In this document: piece by piece, positions 17,058 through 26,061 of the stretch
Layout: each line of letters opens with the position of its first letter
Position numbering within the stretch: position 1 is the stretch's first letter
Origin: JAAAOZ01 sp964496595
Lineage (GTDB): Bacteria > Chloroflexota > Anaerolineae > B4-G1 > SLSP01
DNA length: 40,131 nt
Direction of reading: 5' to 3'
Assembly (NCBI GenBank): GCA_964496595.1
Contig: CAZCAI010000020.1
Coordinates: 1 to 40,131, forward strand
Position numbers and translations under genes: made by a program
The notes under the pieces: generated by a model
What the model was told of the DNA's origin: nothing
What the model saw: the letters and a program-made list of their open reading frames with translations, nothing else
Databases searched by the model: none

Positions 17058-17802
17058 ACAAACTATCGCCTTAGCCTTTGTGCTGGTGGGAGCAACGATA
17101 TTGGCCATCTATGGCCTGCGCTATCGTGAGACGCCGCCGGAGATGCGAGATTATCCCCTCTTTCACGCCTTGTCGGATGAGGTGGGACGTGTAGCCGAGG
17201 AAGGCAAGACCATTCACATCGCCCTGGGCAAAGGCGGCCTGGCCGGCCACGATGCGCTCACCTCCGTTGCCGCGCTCCAAAGCTTGAACGCTCTGTTCAA
17301 CCTATCCGCCGCGTATGACGCCCCCCCGTTGATCACCACCAGCGATCCGACGCTCTACCTGCTCGCCGGGGATTGGATGCGCCGCGCCTACACGCGGATC
17401 GGCAACGCCGCTCGCTATCGACCGCTCTTTGTCCAATTCATTGCCATCACACCCACGACCTACGCGGCAATGGCAGCAACCTATATCTTCGATGGCGGCG
17501 TCAGCTCCAATATCATATTGGGCGCATTTGATCAGGAGGTCAGCTTGCTGGGCGAAGCGACACAGCGCCGACGTATTCATTCCATAGGCGGGACAACCTC
17601 GTTGGAGGGCATTAGCGCGCTCTATCCCATCCTTCCCGCCGATAAATTTGTGATGGGGGAAGAACTTTTCGCTGGCGCCACCGAAGTGATCCAACGCTCG
17701 CCCTATTGGGCCAGTTTGAGCGCCCACGATGTCCTGCGCTGGTTGACCATCGCGGGGATCCTGGCGGCGGCCGTCTTATCCATCCTGTATGGAGGAGGAT
17801 AG
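17050..17802 (+). CDS. DUF6754 membrane protein
   Basis: 250 aa from GTG 17050, preceded by AAAGGGAG; an in-frame TTG at 17032 would remove that site from the leader and is less likely. The N-terminal span is IALAFVLVGATILAIYGL and the C-terminal span is IAGILAAAVLSILYGG. The region between carries DUF6754 hallmarks as I recall them: IHIALGKGGLAGHDALTSVAA, ITTSDPTLYLLAGDWMRRAY, YAAMAATYIFDGGVSSNIILGAF, and GGTTSLEGISALYPILPADKFVMGEELFAG. The central domain should face one side of the membrane between two anchors. DUF6754 has no known function. Overlap with the upstream gene and 3-base spacing to the next gene show a tight operon. Confidence 0.82.
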   Translation: MAEQTIALAFVLVGATILAIYGLRYRETPPEMRDYPLFHALSDEVGRVAEEGKTIHIALGKGGLAGHDALTSVAALQSLNALFNLSAAYDAPPLITTSDPTLYLLAGDWMRRAYTRIGNAARYRPLFVQFIAITPTTYAAMAATYIFDGGVSSNIILGAFDQEVSLLGEATQRRRIHSIGGTTSLEGISALYPILPADKFVMGEELFAGATEVIQRSPYWASLSAHDVLRWLTIAGILAAAVLSILYGGG

Positions 17803-17805
17803 GCG

Positions 17806-18411
17806 ATGTTTAAGTGGTTTCTCCCCACAGCCGTAGCGATGCTCGTCGGCATGTTAGTCTTATTAAGCTCCTTGATCCCCCTTGCGGGCCTGGAGTATAC
17901 GGGCTTCTTATTAATTCAATGGGGCATGGTGCTGGGAACATTTGCGCTTTTATTAGGATATTTTAATATCCTCAGCGTTCATTTACAACGTTTATTTCGC
18001 AAGCGGAACAATTGGTCGGGGAGTTTGCTCTTAGTACTATCAGCGCTGGGAAGTTTGATCCTAATTATCTGGCAAGGCCCTGGCGGTCAAGGCCCACAAC
18101 TCTTACTCCGTCACGTGCTCATTCCCGGTGAATCCGCCCTGCTGGCCCTCACGGCGATCACCCTGTTGATTGCCGGGATGCGGATCTTCCGCACGCGCCG
18201 AGATTTTAACAGCGTGGTATTTATCGTCATCGCTGGCGCCGCCTTGCTGAGCACCGTCCCCTACTTCAACCTCCTGTTTCATATTAAAACCGAGATGATC
18301 GACCTGGCCGCAGGCGGAATGCGAGGAATATTGATAGGCGTTGCTATTGGCGCCACGATGACCGGGTTGCGTATTATTTTAGGCATTGATCGTCCCCACA
18401 GTGATGAGTGA
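17806..18411 (+). CDS. Multi-pass membrane protein
   Basis: 201 aa with about six hydrophobic spans (for example AVAMLVGMLVLLSSLIPLAG, FLLIQWGMVLGTFALLLGYF, LLLVLSALGSLILIIW, ALLALTAITLLIAGM, VVFIVIAGAALLS, ILIGVAIGATMTGLRIIL). ATG 17806 has a very strong GGAGGAGG ribosome site. No catalytic motif is visible and I do not recognise a family. It lies between the DUF6754 protein and the acidic zinc-ribbon protein and is likely a membrane subunit of the same complex. The sequence is noticeably more AT-rich at its start than its neighbours. Confidence 0.8.
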   Translation: MFKWFLPTAVAMLVGMLVLLSSLIPLAGLEYTGFLLIQWGMVLGTFALLLGYFNILSVHLQRLFRKRNNWSGSLLLVLSALGSLILIIWQGPGGQGPQLLLRHVLIPGESALLALTAITLLIAGMRIFRTRRDFNSVVFIVIAGAALLSTVPYFNLLFHIKTEMIDLAAGGMRGILIGVAIGATMTGLRIILGIDRPHSDE

Positions 18412-18424
18412 GTGAAAAACAAGT

Positions 18425-21400
18425 ATGATTCGCTGTCCTAAGTGTGGCACACAAAATCCAGATGGACGCCGCGTTTGCAATAAATGCGGCGCGAGCCTTC
18501 CTGCGCCAGAAGCGTCAGAGCAATCTTCCACGGAGGGATTGCCGGATTGGCTGGCCGGTTTGGCCGATGATGCTGCTTTTTCGGATGCAGATGAGGAATC
18601 GAGCGACGACGCTTGGCCCGATTGGTTCGCTGACGAAGATGAAGATGAATCTTATACTGCCCCTTCAGCGTCGGATTCGGACTTAGCGCCGTCTGATGAA
18701 GATCTCCCAGACTGGCTTTCGGGCATTATGATGGACTCGGATATGCCTGAGCCGGAGGAAGCGACGCTCGCGCCAGAACCCGAAGAAGAAAAAGAAGAAG
18801 AAGATTTCGCCCCCTCCGAATTGCCGGACTGGCTTACCGGGCCTTCGGAGCCAATGGAAGAAGAAGAAGAAGAAGAAGCCACGCCTGACGATTGGAGTTC
18901 GGAATTTTCCGCAGAAGAGGAAGAAATCGAGCCGTCGGCGCCGGAAGAATTGCCCGATTGGCTCTCCGGTGGGTCGGAGTTCTTTGAAGAAGCAGCGCCT
19001 TCCGCTGCACCATCCGAGGCGCCGGCAGAGCCTGAAGAAGAGCCCGATTGGTTCTCCGGTTGGGAAGAAGAAGCCGCAGATATCCCAGAAACTCCGGCGC
19101 CCATTTCTGAAGAGACCCGAGATACAGAACCCCGCCCCCCTGATCCAGAAGCGTCGATGTCTTACCCCGCCTGGTTGATCGCCGACGCCGTGGATGTGGG
19201 CGGTGCGCCTCCATCTCAATCCCTGCCCGATTGGCTCCGGCAGCACGCCGTAGAAGCCGCTACCCCCGGCTCGCCTCAAGCATTGCCCCCCTGGCTCTTA
19301 CAGCACGCGACCGAGGAACCGCCCTCTGCGCCCGCCGCGCCCGAAGAGGAATCGGATTGGTTGTCCGGTTGGGAAGAAGAAGAAGAAGAAGAAGAAACGG
19401 CCCCTGAGCCGGTCGCTGCGGAGGAAGAGGAATTCGCGCCGGCAGACGAGCTGCCGGACTGGCTACGAGGCATGGCGGAGGAAGAAGAGGAAGAAGAAGC
19501 GCCCGCTATTGCGCCGGAACCGCCGAGGGAAGAGAAGGCGGGCGAACTGCCGGATTGGCTTCGCGGCCCGGAAGAAGAAGAAGAAAAAGAAGAAGAAACG
19601 GCCCCTGAGCCGGTCGCTGCGGAGGAAGAGGAATTCGCGCCGGCAGACGAGATGCCGGACTGGCTGCGAGGCATGGCGGAGGAAGAAGAAGAGGAAGAAG
19701 CCTCTGAACCGGAGATAGAAATAGAGGAGGAAGCGGGCGAACTGCCGGATTGGCTTCGCGGCCTGGAAGAAGAAGAAGAAGAAGAAGAAACGGCCCCTGA
19801 GCCGGTCGCTGCGGAGGAAGAGGAATTCGCGCCNNNNNNNNNNNNNNNNNNNNNNNNNNNNNNNNNNNNNNNNNNNNNNNNNNNNNNNNNNNNNNNNNNN
19901 NNNNNNNNNNNNNNNNNNNNNNNNNNNNNNNNNGGGCGAACTGCCGGATTGGCTTCGCGGCCTGGAAGAAGAAGAAGAAGAAGAAGAAGAAGAGGAGGAA
20001 GCGGCCCCTGAGCCGGTCGCTGCGGAGGAAGAGGAACTCGCGCCGGCACACGAGATGCCGGACTGGCTGCGAGGCGTGGCGGAAGAAGAAGCCGCGCTCG
20101 AACCAGAACCAGAAGAAGAACGGGCAATATCTCGGGGAGAGATGGAATTTTCCTGGGAAGACATCGACACATCAGATGCGGAGGAAGGCGAAGTCCCCGG
20201 GTGGTTACAGAGCCTGCAGCCGGGCGCCACAAGCGACATCGAAGAGCCTCCGGAAGAGGAAAGTCTGGTCCGGGCGGCTGTGCCGGATTGGATACAGGAT
20301 CTTCGCCCCCCTGGCACTGGCCCTCTCACCGGCGCCGGCTCACTTCCCAAGGGCGCGGGCGCCGCAGGAGAAGAGGCCGAAGAGGCGCCAGAAGGCGAAT
20401 TTGTCGAGATTGAAGTTCCGGCGGGCGCGGAGAATTTGGCCCGCGCCGATATTCCCGACTGGGTCAAAGAACTACGCCCCAGAGTATCGGCGGCAACTGA
20501 GAAGGCCAAGACCCCGTCCAGGCCGCCGGAGGATGAAGGCCCCCTCGCAGGCTTGCCTGACATCTTGCCCGCTGCCGCTGTCGTCGATATGCCAGAGGAT
20601 TTCGCAGCCCCGCCGCGTCCCAAGTTCCCCGAAGAAATAGTCGAGCAAGCACAACTTTGGCAGGAATTGTTAGAGCAGCCTCGCAGCGTCGAGCGCGCGG
20701 TTGCATGGAAACGCGATGTGGTCAGAGCCAGCACCGTTATGCTGCGGACGCTCATCGCAGCGCTGTTGGTGTTAAGCGCGTTAGTTGCCCTTCTGGGCCT
20801 CAGCCCTGTGGATCTAACCGGCGCGATGCTCAATCCTGAAAATCGGCCCGGCGGCGTCTCGGCGCTTAATGAGACCATCGACACGCTTGGCCCTGGAGAT
20901 ACCGTCATCCTGGCAATTGAATACGGCGCTGCCGAGGCCGGCGAGATGACGCTGATGGCCGAAACGCTTTTGGACCACCTCAAGTCCAATGAGGTGGATA
21001 TTATCGCCGTTAGCACCTTGCCGGACGGGGCGGGGATTGTGCATAGCCTCCTGGCTTCAAAATCGATCACCAATCAGCTAGCGCCCGGTGATGCGGTCTA
21101 TTTGCCGGGGACCTCCTATGGTGTGGCGCGTTTCCTGAGAATGGAAAGAGAACCTTCCCCTGCCTTGCTCTTAGTCTTGTCGGCCCGCTCCGAGCGCTTG
21201 CGCTGGTGGATCGAGCAAAATGCGGTAGCGAATCAAATCCAGATGGGCGCTGGCGTCAGTGCGTCGGTGGGGCCATGGGCGACGCCCTATCTACAAGATC
21301 AGGAGATAATCGACGGCTGGTTGGTGGGGTATCCTGATATTGTTGCTTATCGAGCGGTCAGAGACCTTCCCAACACCATCTACAGATCTTTGCTGGGCGC

Positions 21401-21488
21401 ATTGATGTTCACGCATTGGATTGCCTTCGCTGTGCTGATCTTGGGCGCGATATTCAACTTTATCACCGGCAGAAAAAGGATTGGATAA
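18425..21488 (+). CDS. Zinc-ribbon, acidic PDWL-repeat membrane protein (interrupted by assembly gap)
   Basis: The N-terminus is a zinc ribbon (IRCPKCGTQNPDGRRVCNKCG). Then comes a long, extremely acidic region in which the motif (L/M)PDWL or a close form recurs at least 15 times between Glu-rich linkers. The later copies are tandem units of about 201 and 192 bases (shared mark gaattcgcgcc at 19430, 19631 and 19823). The C-terminal part after about 20720 has a membrane span (LRTLIAALLVLSALVALLGL), an extracytoplasmic domain with ILAIEYGAAEAGEM and GDAVYLPGTSYGVARFL, and a final span (HWIAFAVLILGAIFNFI). The scaffold breaks in the repeats at 19834-19933. The right contig restarts in the same frame with a copy of the sequence at 19735, so the two halves belong to one gene and repeat units are missing. 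No known function. Confidence 0.85.
19834..19933. other. Assembly gap (100 N) inside tandem repeats
   Basis: The right flank (from 19934) begins with a copy of the sequence at 19735 onward, identical for over 50 bases, and the left flank ends at the repeated mark gaattcgcgcc. An assembler would stop here because the repeat unit (about 192-201 bases) is longer than its k-mer. The 100 N are arbitrary; left and right halves are in one frame only if the missing length is a multiple of three. Confidence 0.85.
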
Positions 21489-21491
21489 TCG

Positions 21492-22181
21492 ATGGCAGGA
21501 CTTCTAGACCCTCAAATATTTGGGATGCTGATCGGTGTGGTGATCAGTTTGATGATTTTCAGCTATCTCCTGGGGGATAATATCCTCTATCGTTGGGCGC
21601 TGGCTCTGCTGGTGGGTAGTAGCGTTGGCTATGCGCTGGGTATGGCGTGGCTCTTCATCCTCAAGGACTGGTTTTTGATTATGCTCGGCGCCGGAACGGC
21701 CAGCGTCTCTGAACGGATCGTCTACGTGGCGCCGCTGATTCTGGGCGTTTTGCTTTTGTTCAAGGGCCTGGTAAACATCAAATCGATGCGGCAGATTGCG
21801 GTGTTGGGCAATGTGTCCATCGGATACTTGCTGGGCGTGGGGTCTGGCGTGGCGATCTCCGGCGCGCTGACGGGCACCCTCATCCCCCAGATGTTGGCCG
21901 CCGGCAGCTTCGACCAATCTCTGCCCCGGATGGTGGTCGGCGTCATCACGATGATGGGCACTATCGCATCGCTGATCGCCTTTTCTCCCCGGCAGGAACC
22001 GCAGAACAAATCGTTGCAGGTGCTATGGCGAAGTATGAATCGCTTAGGGCGCTTCTTCATCGTCTTGGCCCTGGCCGTAGTCTTTGCCGGCGCGATTACC
22101 AGCGCGCTGACCTTGTTGATCGATCATATTTGGCGAATTGCCAGAGCGATAGACCAGCTCATTCCACTGATTGGAGGGTAG
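21492..22181 (+). CDS. Multi-pass membrane protein
   Basis: 229 aa with about six hydrophobic spans (GMLIGVVISLMIFSYLLGDN, ALALLVGSSVGYALGMAWLFIL, IVYVAPLILGVLLLFKGL, IGYLLGVGSGVAISGALTG, VGVITMMGTIASLIAF, FFIVLALAVVFAGAITSALTLL). It starts 3 bases after the preceding stop and ends 6 bases before the MutL-like gene. A conserved-looking SVGYALGMAW segment is present. I do not recognise a family. Together with the gene at 17806 it would give the operon about a dozen membrane spans. Confidence 0.82.
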   Translation: MAGLLDPQIFGMLIGVVISLMIFSYLLGDNILYRWALALLVGSSVGYALGMAWLFILKDWFLIMLGAGTASVSERIVYVAPLILGVLLLFKGLVNIKSMRQIAVLGNVSIGYLLGVGSGVAISGALTGTLIPQMLAAGSFDQSLPRMVVGVITMMGTIASLIAFSPRQEPQNKSLQVLWRSMNRLGRFFIVLALAVVFAGAITSALTLLIDHIWRIARAIDQLIPLIGG

Positions 22182-22187
22182 GATCAC

Positions 22188-23942
22188 GTGATGGCTGACG
22201 AGCACTCAATAGAATCTATTCTCATCGCGGACTGCGGCGCGGTCATCACTAAGCTCCTGTTGCTGGAGCGGGTGGAGGCGAGTTATCGCTTCGTAGCTCA
22301 GGCGGAAACCTTGACGACCTTGAATCCGCCTTGGAACGATATCAGCGTCGGTGTGGTGCATGCCATCGAGGAAATCGAAGAAATCACGGGCCGCGCGCTC
22401 TATATGCGAGGGCAATTGATCACCCCCCGCGAAGGGCCGGACGGCGTGGATGCTTTCGTGGTGATCCTGAGCGCCCCGGAGCCGCTGCGATTGGTAATCG
22501 CTGGCCTGGTTCGCGAGATGAGCCTGGAAAGCGCCTATCGCGCCGCGTCCGGCGCCTACACCCGGACCGAGGCTATGCTCTCGCGGGAGGGCAGCTTGCA
22601 CTCTCCCCAGGAGACATGGGCGCGCACGGTGCGGGATCTGGCCCCAGATGTGATTTTGCTGGTCGGCGGGATCGATGGGGGGGCCAGTCGCCCGGTGATG
22701 GAATTGGCCGAGGCGATTGCCCTGGCCGCCTCTATGCTGGAAAAGGAACAACGGCCCCACGTGCTGTATGCTGGCAATGCTAATATTCGGGCTAACGTCA
22801 CTAAATTGATCTCCGATATTACCAGCATCAAAATCGTCGACAACGTACATCCCACAGCGGATACCGAGCACTTGGGGCCGGCGCAGCGCTCCTTGGAGAC
22901 GATCTATATCAATAAACGGTTAAATCGCACGCCGGGGGCGGATACCTTGCGCCTATGGAGCCGCTCCGATTTATTGCCGACTGCCACAGCTTTTTCGCGG
23001 ATCGTCGATTACCTGTGGTATCGCGAACGCAACTCGGATCGCGGCGCGTTGGGCATCGATCTGGGCGCCGCGACGACTTCGGTGGCGGCGACCTTTAACG
23101 AACGCTCCTACGTGACCATCTACGAGCGGGGCATCGCTTATGGCCCTACGGATTGGGTCGAAGAGCATGGCGTCGAAGGTCTGCTACGATGGATACCTGA
23201 GGAGATTGAGGACCCAGAGGATCTTTTGGATTTGCTGTACAATCGCGAACTACGCCCCTGGTCGATCCCGCAGGAGCCGCAAGAGTTACTGATGGAGCAG
23301 GCGGTAGCACGGGAGATGCTGCACAGCGCGCTTGGCGTTGCGCAGCCCACGTGGAATGCCGGAGAAGCGCAAAAATACCCGGAGTTGATGCCGCGCTTCG
23401 ATCCTATCCTGATCTCCGGCGGCGGTATCGTGCATCTACCGCGTCCGGGACAGGCGCTGTTAATCGTCTTGGACGGCGTCCAGCCGGTGGGCATCTCCAC
23501 CATTCTCTTGGATATTAATCGCGCGGCGCCTGCGTTAGGCGCGGTGGCCGGGATTAAGCCCTTGGCGGCAGCCTCGGCGTTGGAGTCTGGGACACTGATC
23601 TCGCTGGGAACAGTGATCTCGCCGGTGGGCAAAGCGCGCCCTGGCGATACAGTCCTCAAGATGCACATTGCCTACGAAGATGGCGGGGATTTGGATGTTG
23701 AGGCTCGCTATGGTGAGATTGAAATTTGGCCTTTGTTGCCGGGCCAGAAAGCCACGCTCAAGCTCAAGCCGACGCGCCGCTTCGATGTCGGGCTGGGGCC
23801 GGGGCGCGGCGGTAAGATCCAGGCGATTGGGGGCGTGGTGGGATTAGTCGTCGATGCGCGCGGGCGCCCGCTCACGCTACCCGATGATCCAGATCAACGG
23901 CGACACCGCCTCAATCGGTGGATTTGGGATGTGGGAGGTTAG
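22188..23942 (+). CDS. MutL-like (glutamate mutase reactivase family) actin-fold ATPase
   Basis: 584 aa. Belongs to the MutL/GlmL family (PF13941 type), which in characterised cases resembles the actin/Hsp70/hexokinase fold and reactivates B12-dependent glutamate mutase. Motifs: phosphate-1 ILIADCGAVITKLLLLE near residue 11, LVGGIDGG near 163, phosphate-2 LGIDLGAATTSVAATF near 286, and the adenosine-like ISGGGIVHL near 410. The C-terminal 120 residues, with GTVISPVGKARPGDTVLKM, form a separate beta-rich domain. GTG 22188 (or ATG 22191) follows GGAGGG. No mutase S or E subunit, and no other B12 enzyme, is in the window, so this copy probably serves the surrounding membrane proteins. Its 3' end abuts the next start by 2 bases. 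Confidence 0.88.
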   Translation: MMADEHSIESILIADCGAVITKLLLLERVEASYRFVAQAETLTTLNPPWNDISVGVVHAIEEIEEITGRALYMRGQLITPREGPDGVDAFVVILSAPEPLRLVIAGLVREMSLESAYRAASGAYTRTEAMLSREGSLHSPQETWARTVRDLAPDVILLVGGIDGGASRPVMELAEAIALAASMLEKEQRPHVLYAGNANIRANVTKLISDITSIKIVDNVHPTADTEHLGPAQRSLETIYINKRLNRTPGADTLRLWSRSDLLPTATAFSRIVDYLWYRERNSDRGALGIDLGAATTSVAATFNERSYVTIYERGIAYGPTDWVEEHGVEGLLRWIPEEIEDPEDLLDLLYNRELRPWSIPQEPQELLMEQAVAREMLHSALGVAQPTWNAGEAQKYPELMPRFDPILISGGGIVHLPRPGQALLIVLDGVQPVGISTILLDINRAAPALGAVAGIKPLAAASALESGTLISLGTVISPVGKARPGDTVLKMHIAYEDGGDLDVEARYGEIEIWPLLPGQKATLKLKPTRRFDVGLGPGRGGKIQAIGGVVGLVVDARGRPLTLPDDPDQRRHRLNRWIWDVGG

Positions 23943-23944
23943 CG

Positions 23945-24997
23945 ATGTACGTGCCTTATAGTATCGTCAATCCGCTTACCATCGTTCAGATTGCGCGACG
24001 CTTGCCACGACCAGGCGATGTTTTGGCCAGTGTGGGCGACACAGTCGAGCCGGCTCACATCGTGGCGCAAACCGTGCGCCCCGCCGATTTTCGGATTGTC
24101 AATGTGGCGCGCGAGCTTAATGTGCCCCTTAAAAAGGTGAAGAGCCATATTAAAGTAGAACGTGGGGATCGTGTATCCGAAGGCGATGTTCTCGCCGTGC
24201 GGGGCGGGTTAAGCGGGGGAACGTGTCGCGCGCCGATCGGGGGCACGATTGTGGGCAGTGGTCGGGGGCGACTGTTGTTGGAAGCAGACCCGCAGCCCAT
24301 TCGACTGAGCGCGCTCATCCCCGGCGTTGTAGTCGATACGTGGCCCTCCGAAGGCGTCCTTATCGAAACGGTAGGCGCCTATATCCAGGTAGCCTGGGGC
24401 AATGGGCTGGAGGCGTATGGCCCGCTGCGCGTCATTGCGCGGGCGCCGCGTCACCCGCTGCGTCCCAAGCACATCAACCCCGCATCTCAGGGGGCGATTT
24501 TGGTCGGCGGGGCGCGCCTGGAGGAGGAAACCATCGAACGCGCGGTGGAGATGCAGGTGCGAGGTATCATCGTCGGCGGCATCCCGGCGCGTTTGCTTTC
24601 GCTGGCGCAAAACGTCGGCTTTCCTCTGATCGCCACGGAGGGAGTGGGAAAGACGCCAATGTCCAAGGCGACCTTCGATCTGCTGCGTTCTCTTGATGGG
24701 CGTGATGTAGCGATCAGCGCTAAGTTGCAACCGCGTTGGGGCGCGCAGCGCCCGTACATTGTGGTGCCGATGCCTTCTGAGGCCGGCACCCCCATCGATC
24801 CCGATGCGCCGATTGTGGTGGGGAGCCGCGTGCGAGCGCTGCGCCAACCATATCGCGGCGCCTCCGGTAAGGTGGTCGATATTCCGCCGGGGATGTTCCA
24901 ACTCGAGACCGGTGCCCGTGTGATGGGCGTCCAGGTCGATTTTGGTCGCAACGAGGTGGCCTTTATTCCCTTTGCCAACCTGGAGCGATTGTTATAG
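23945..24997 (+). CDS. Barrel-sandwich/KOW-like protein, last gene of operon
   Basis: 350 aa, ATG 23945 with GGGAGG 6 bases upstream; it begins 2 bases after the MutL-like stop. The N-terminal 60 residues carry GDVLASVGDTVEPAHIVAQT, and the next part EGDVLAVRGGLSGGTCRAPIGGTIVG. Both look like the beta-strand turns of a barrel-sandwich hybrid (biotinyl/lipoyl or RnfC-N type) fold without a lipoyl Lys. The middle has GAILVGGARLEEETIERAVEMQVRGIIVGGIP, a beta-alpha-beta pattern. The C-terminus (VVGSRVRALRQPYRGASGKVVDI, then LETGARVMGVQVDF) looks KOW-like. No membrane span. It may be the cytosolic adaptor of the membrane complex. I know no named family. Confidence 0.78.
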   Translation: MYVPYSIVNPLTIVQIARRLPRPGDVLASVGDTVEPAHIVAQTVRPADFRIVNVARELNVPLKKVKSHIKVERGDRVSEGDVLAVRGGLSGGTCRAPIGGTIVGSGRGRLLLEADPQPIRLSALIPGVVVDTWPSEGVLIETVGAYIQVAWGNGLEAYGPLRVIARAPRHPLRPKHINPASQGAILVGGARLEEETIERAVEMQVRGIIVGGIPARLLSLAQNVGFPLIATEGVGKTPMSKATFDLLRSLDGRDVAISAKLQPRWGAQRPYIVVPMPSEAGTPIDPDAPIVVGSRVRALRQPYRGASGKVVDIPPGMFQLETGARVMGVQVDFGRNEVAFIPFANLERLL

Positions 24998-25085
24998 CCG
25001 GCGCATAACCAATCCGGGATCCACGGTTAAATTAGATTGTTACGTAACTGTCACCTGATCCATCGCTATCTTCTTTAACATGATT

Positions 25086-25114
25086 TTGTATAATTTTTTG
25101 CTTTGTGGTATAGT
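25086..25114 (+). promoter_or_regulatory. Promoter of the VPDTG surface protein
   Basis: -35 TTGTAT (25086-25091), 17-base spacer, -10 TATAGT (25109-25114), about 75 bases before ATG 25191. A perfect palindrome gttacgtaac at 25039-25048 lies 40 bases upstream and could bind a regulator. Confidence 0.6.
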
Positions 25115-25190
25115 GAGAGCGTAGTAAGTATCCCCATCACTTGAGCGCTTTGCGCGTCGATCATTAAGATACATTTCAAGGAGGACGACC

Positions 25191-25946
25191 ATGGCCGATG
25201 ACTTATATGATGCTTTTGGTGAAGACGATATCTTTATGGATGAGGAAGAAGATGACGCTGAGGAGCCGGAAGCAGGCGCGGATGTGGAAGGGCAAAATCG
25301 CACTTTCTTGATCGGCATTGGCGTCTTGGGCGGTCTGTTGGTCCTGGCCATGGTTGGCGCTGCGGTTTTCTTCCTGATGATTAATCCGGGCCGGCAAGCA
25401 CAGCCGGCGCCGGCAGGTGTTGATGAGACGCCGGTCGTAGAAATCACGGATGAGGATATGACGGCCACAGCAGTGGCCCTCGAGGAAGCCGGAGTGGGAG
25501 AAGTTGAAGGCGAAGAGGCAGAACCTACCGAAGCTCCTACCGATACACCAGAGCCGACCGATACCCCAGAACCCACCAACACGCCGACTGCGACCCCGGT
25601 GCTTGGGCCGACAAATACGCCAGACCCCGAAGAAGAAGCTGGCGTCGGTGAGGAGGGAGAGGTCGAGGAAGGTGAAGAAGGCGAAGAAGCCGAAGAAGGC
25701 GAGATGACCGGTGCGGGCATGGAAGGTGAAGGCGAAGAGGCGACGGCGACGCCCACACTTGTGCCCCGGCGCACGCCGACACCGACCCGGACACCACGGG
25801 CGACGCCTACCCCGGATAAGGTATCTAAGGCCGAAACCGAAGCCAAAGCGGTGCCTGATACCGGCTGGGGTGAGATGTTGTTGGTGTTAGGGGCTGCATT
25901 GCTATTGGGCGTTCTCTTTATCACGCGCCGTCTTCGAAAAGCCTGA
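25191..25946 (+). CDS. Acidic, Thr-Pro-rich surface protein with VPDTG (LPxTG-like) C-terminal anchor
   Basis: 251 aa. Start ATG 25191 with AAGGAGG 6 bases upstream. The acidic N-terminal 37 residues (FMDEEEDDAEEPEAG) precede a hydrophobic span at about 38-64 (TFLIGIGVLGGLLVLAMVGA). Then follows a low-complexity Glu/Thr/Pro linker (ATPTLVPRRTPTPTRTP). The end is VPDTG at 221-225, a hydrophobic segment EMLLVLGAALLLGVLFI and RRLRKA. This tripartite ending matches LPxTG-type sortase signals. The N-terminal span would serve as a signal anchor. Monocistronic, with its own promoter and terminator. No enzymatic domain; probably a cell-surface or stalk protein. Confidence 0.8.
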   Translation: MADDLYDAFGEDDIFMDEEEDDAEEPEAGADVEGQNRTFLIGIGVLGGLLVLAMVGAAVFFLMINPGRQAQPAPAGVDETPVVEITDEDMTATAVALEEAGVGEVEGEEAEPTEAPTDTPEPTDTPEPTNTPTATPVLGPTNTPDPEEEAGVGEEGEVEEGEEGEEAEEGEMTGAGMEGEGEEATATPTLVPRRTPTPTRTPRATPTPDKVSKAETEAKAVPDTGWGEMLLVLGAALLLGVLFITRRLRKA

Positions 25947-25966
25947 CGCCATTACTGGAGTATGCT

Positions 25967-26016
25967 AAAGACGGGTATGTCCCCACCAAGTTTATATGGG
26001 ACATGCCCGTCTTTTG
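25967..26016 (+). terminator. Rho-independent terminator
   Basis: A 17-base perfect stem, aaagacgggtatgtccc (25967-25983) with gggacatgcccgtcttt (25998-26014), and a 14-base loop, ending in a short T run. It lies 20 bases after the surface protein gene and separates it from the lipoprotein gene. Confidence 0.88.
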
Positions 26017-26061
26017 TCTGTCAATTGACTGTTAATCCCCGCCTTATGAGATCCCCCTAAG

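Noticed and set aside
19463..21073. Long minus-strand ORFs opposite the PDWL gene
   Set aside because: Their Ser/Phe/Leu runs are the reverse complement of the GAA/GAG tracts, and they read through Ns.
25040..25924. Minus-strand ORF of 294 codons opposite the VPDTG gene
   Set aside because: Low-complexity antisense of the acidic Thr/Pro linker; the plus-strand gene has a strong ribosome site, promoter and terminator.
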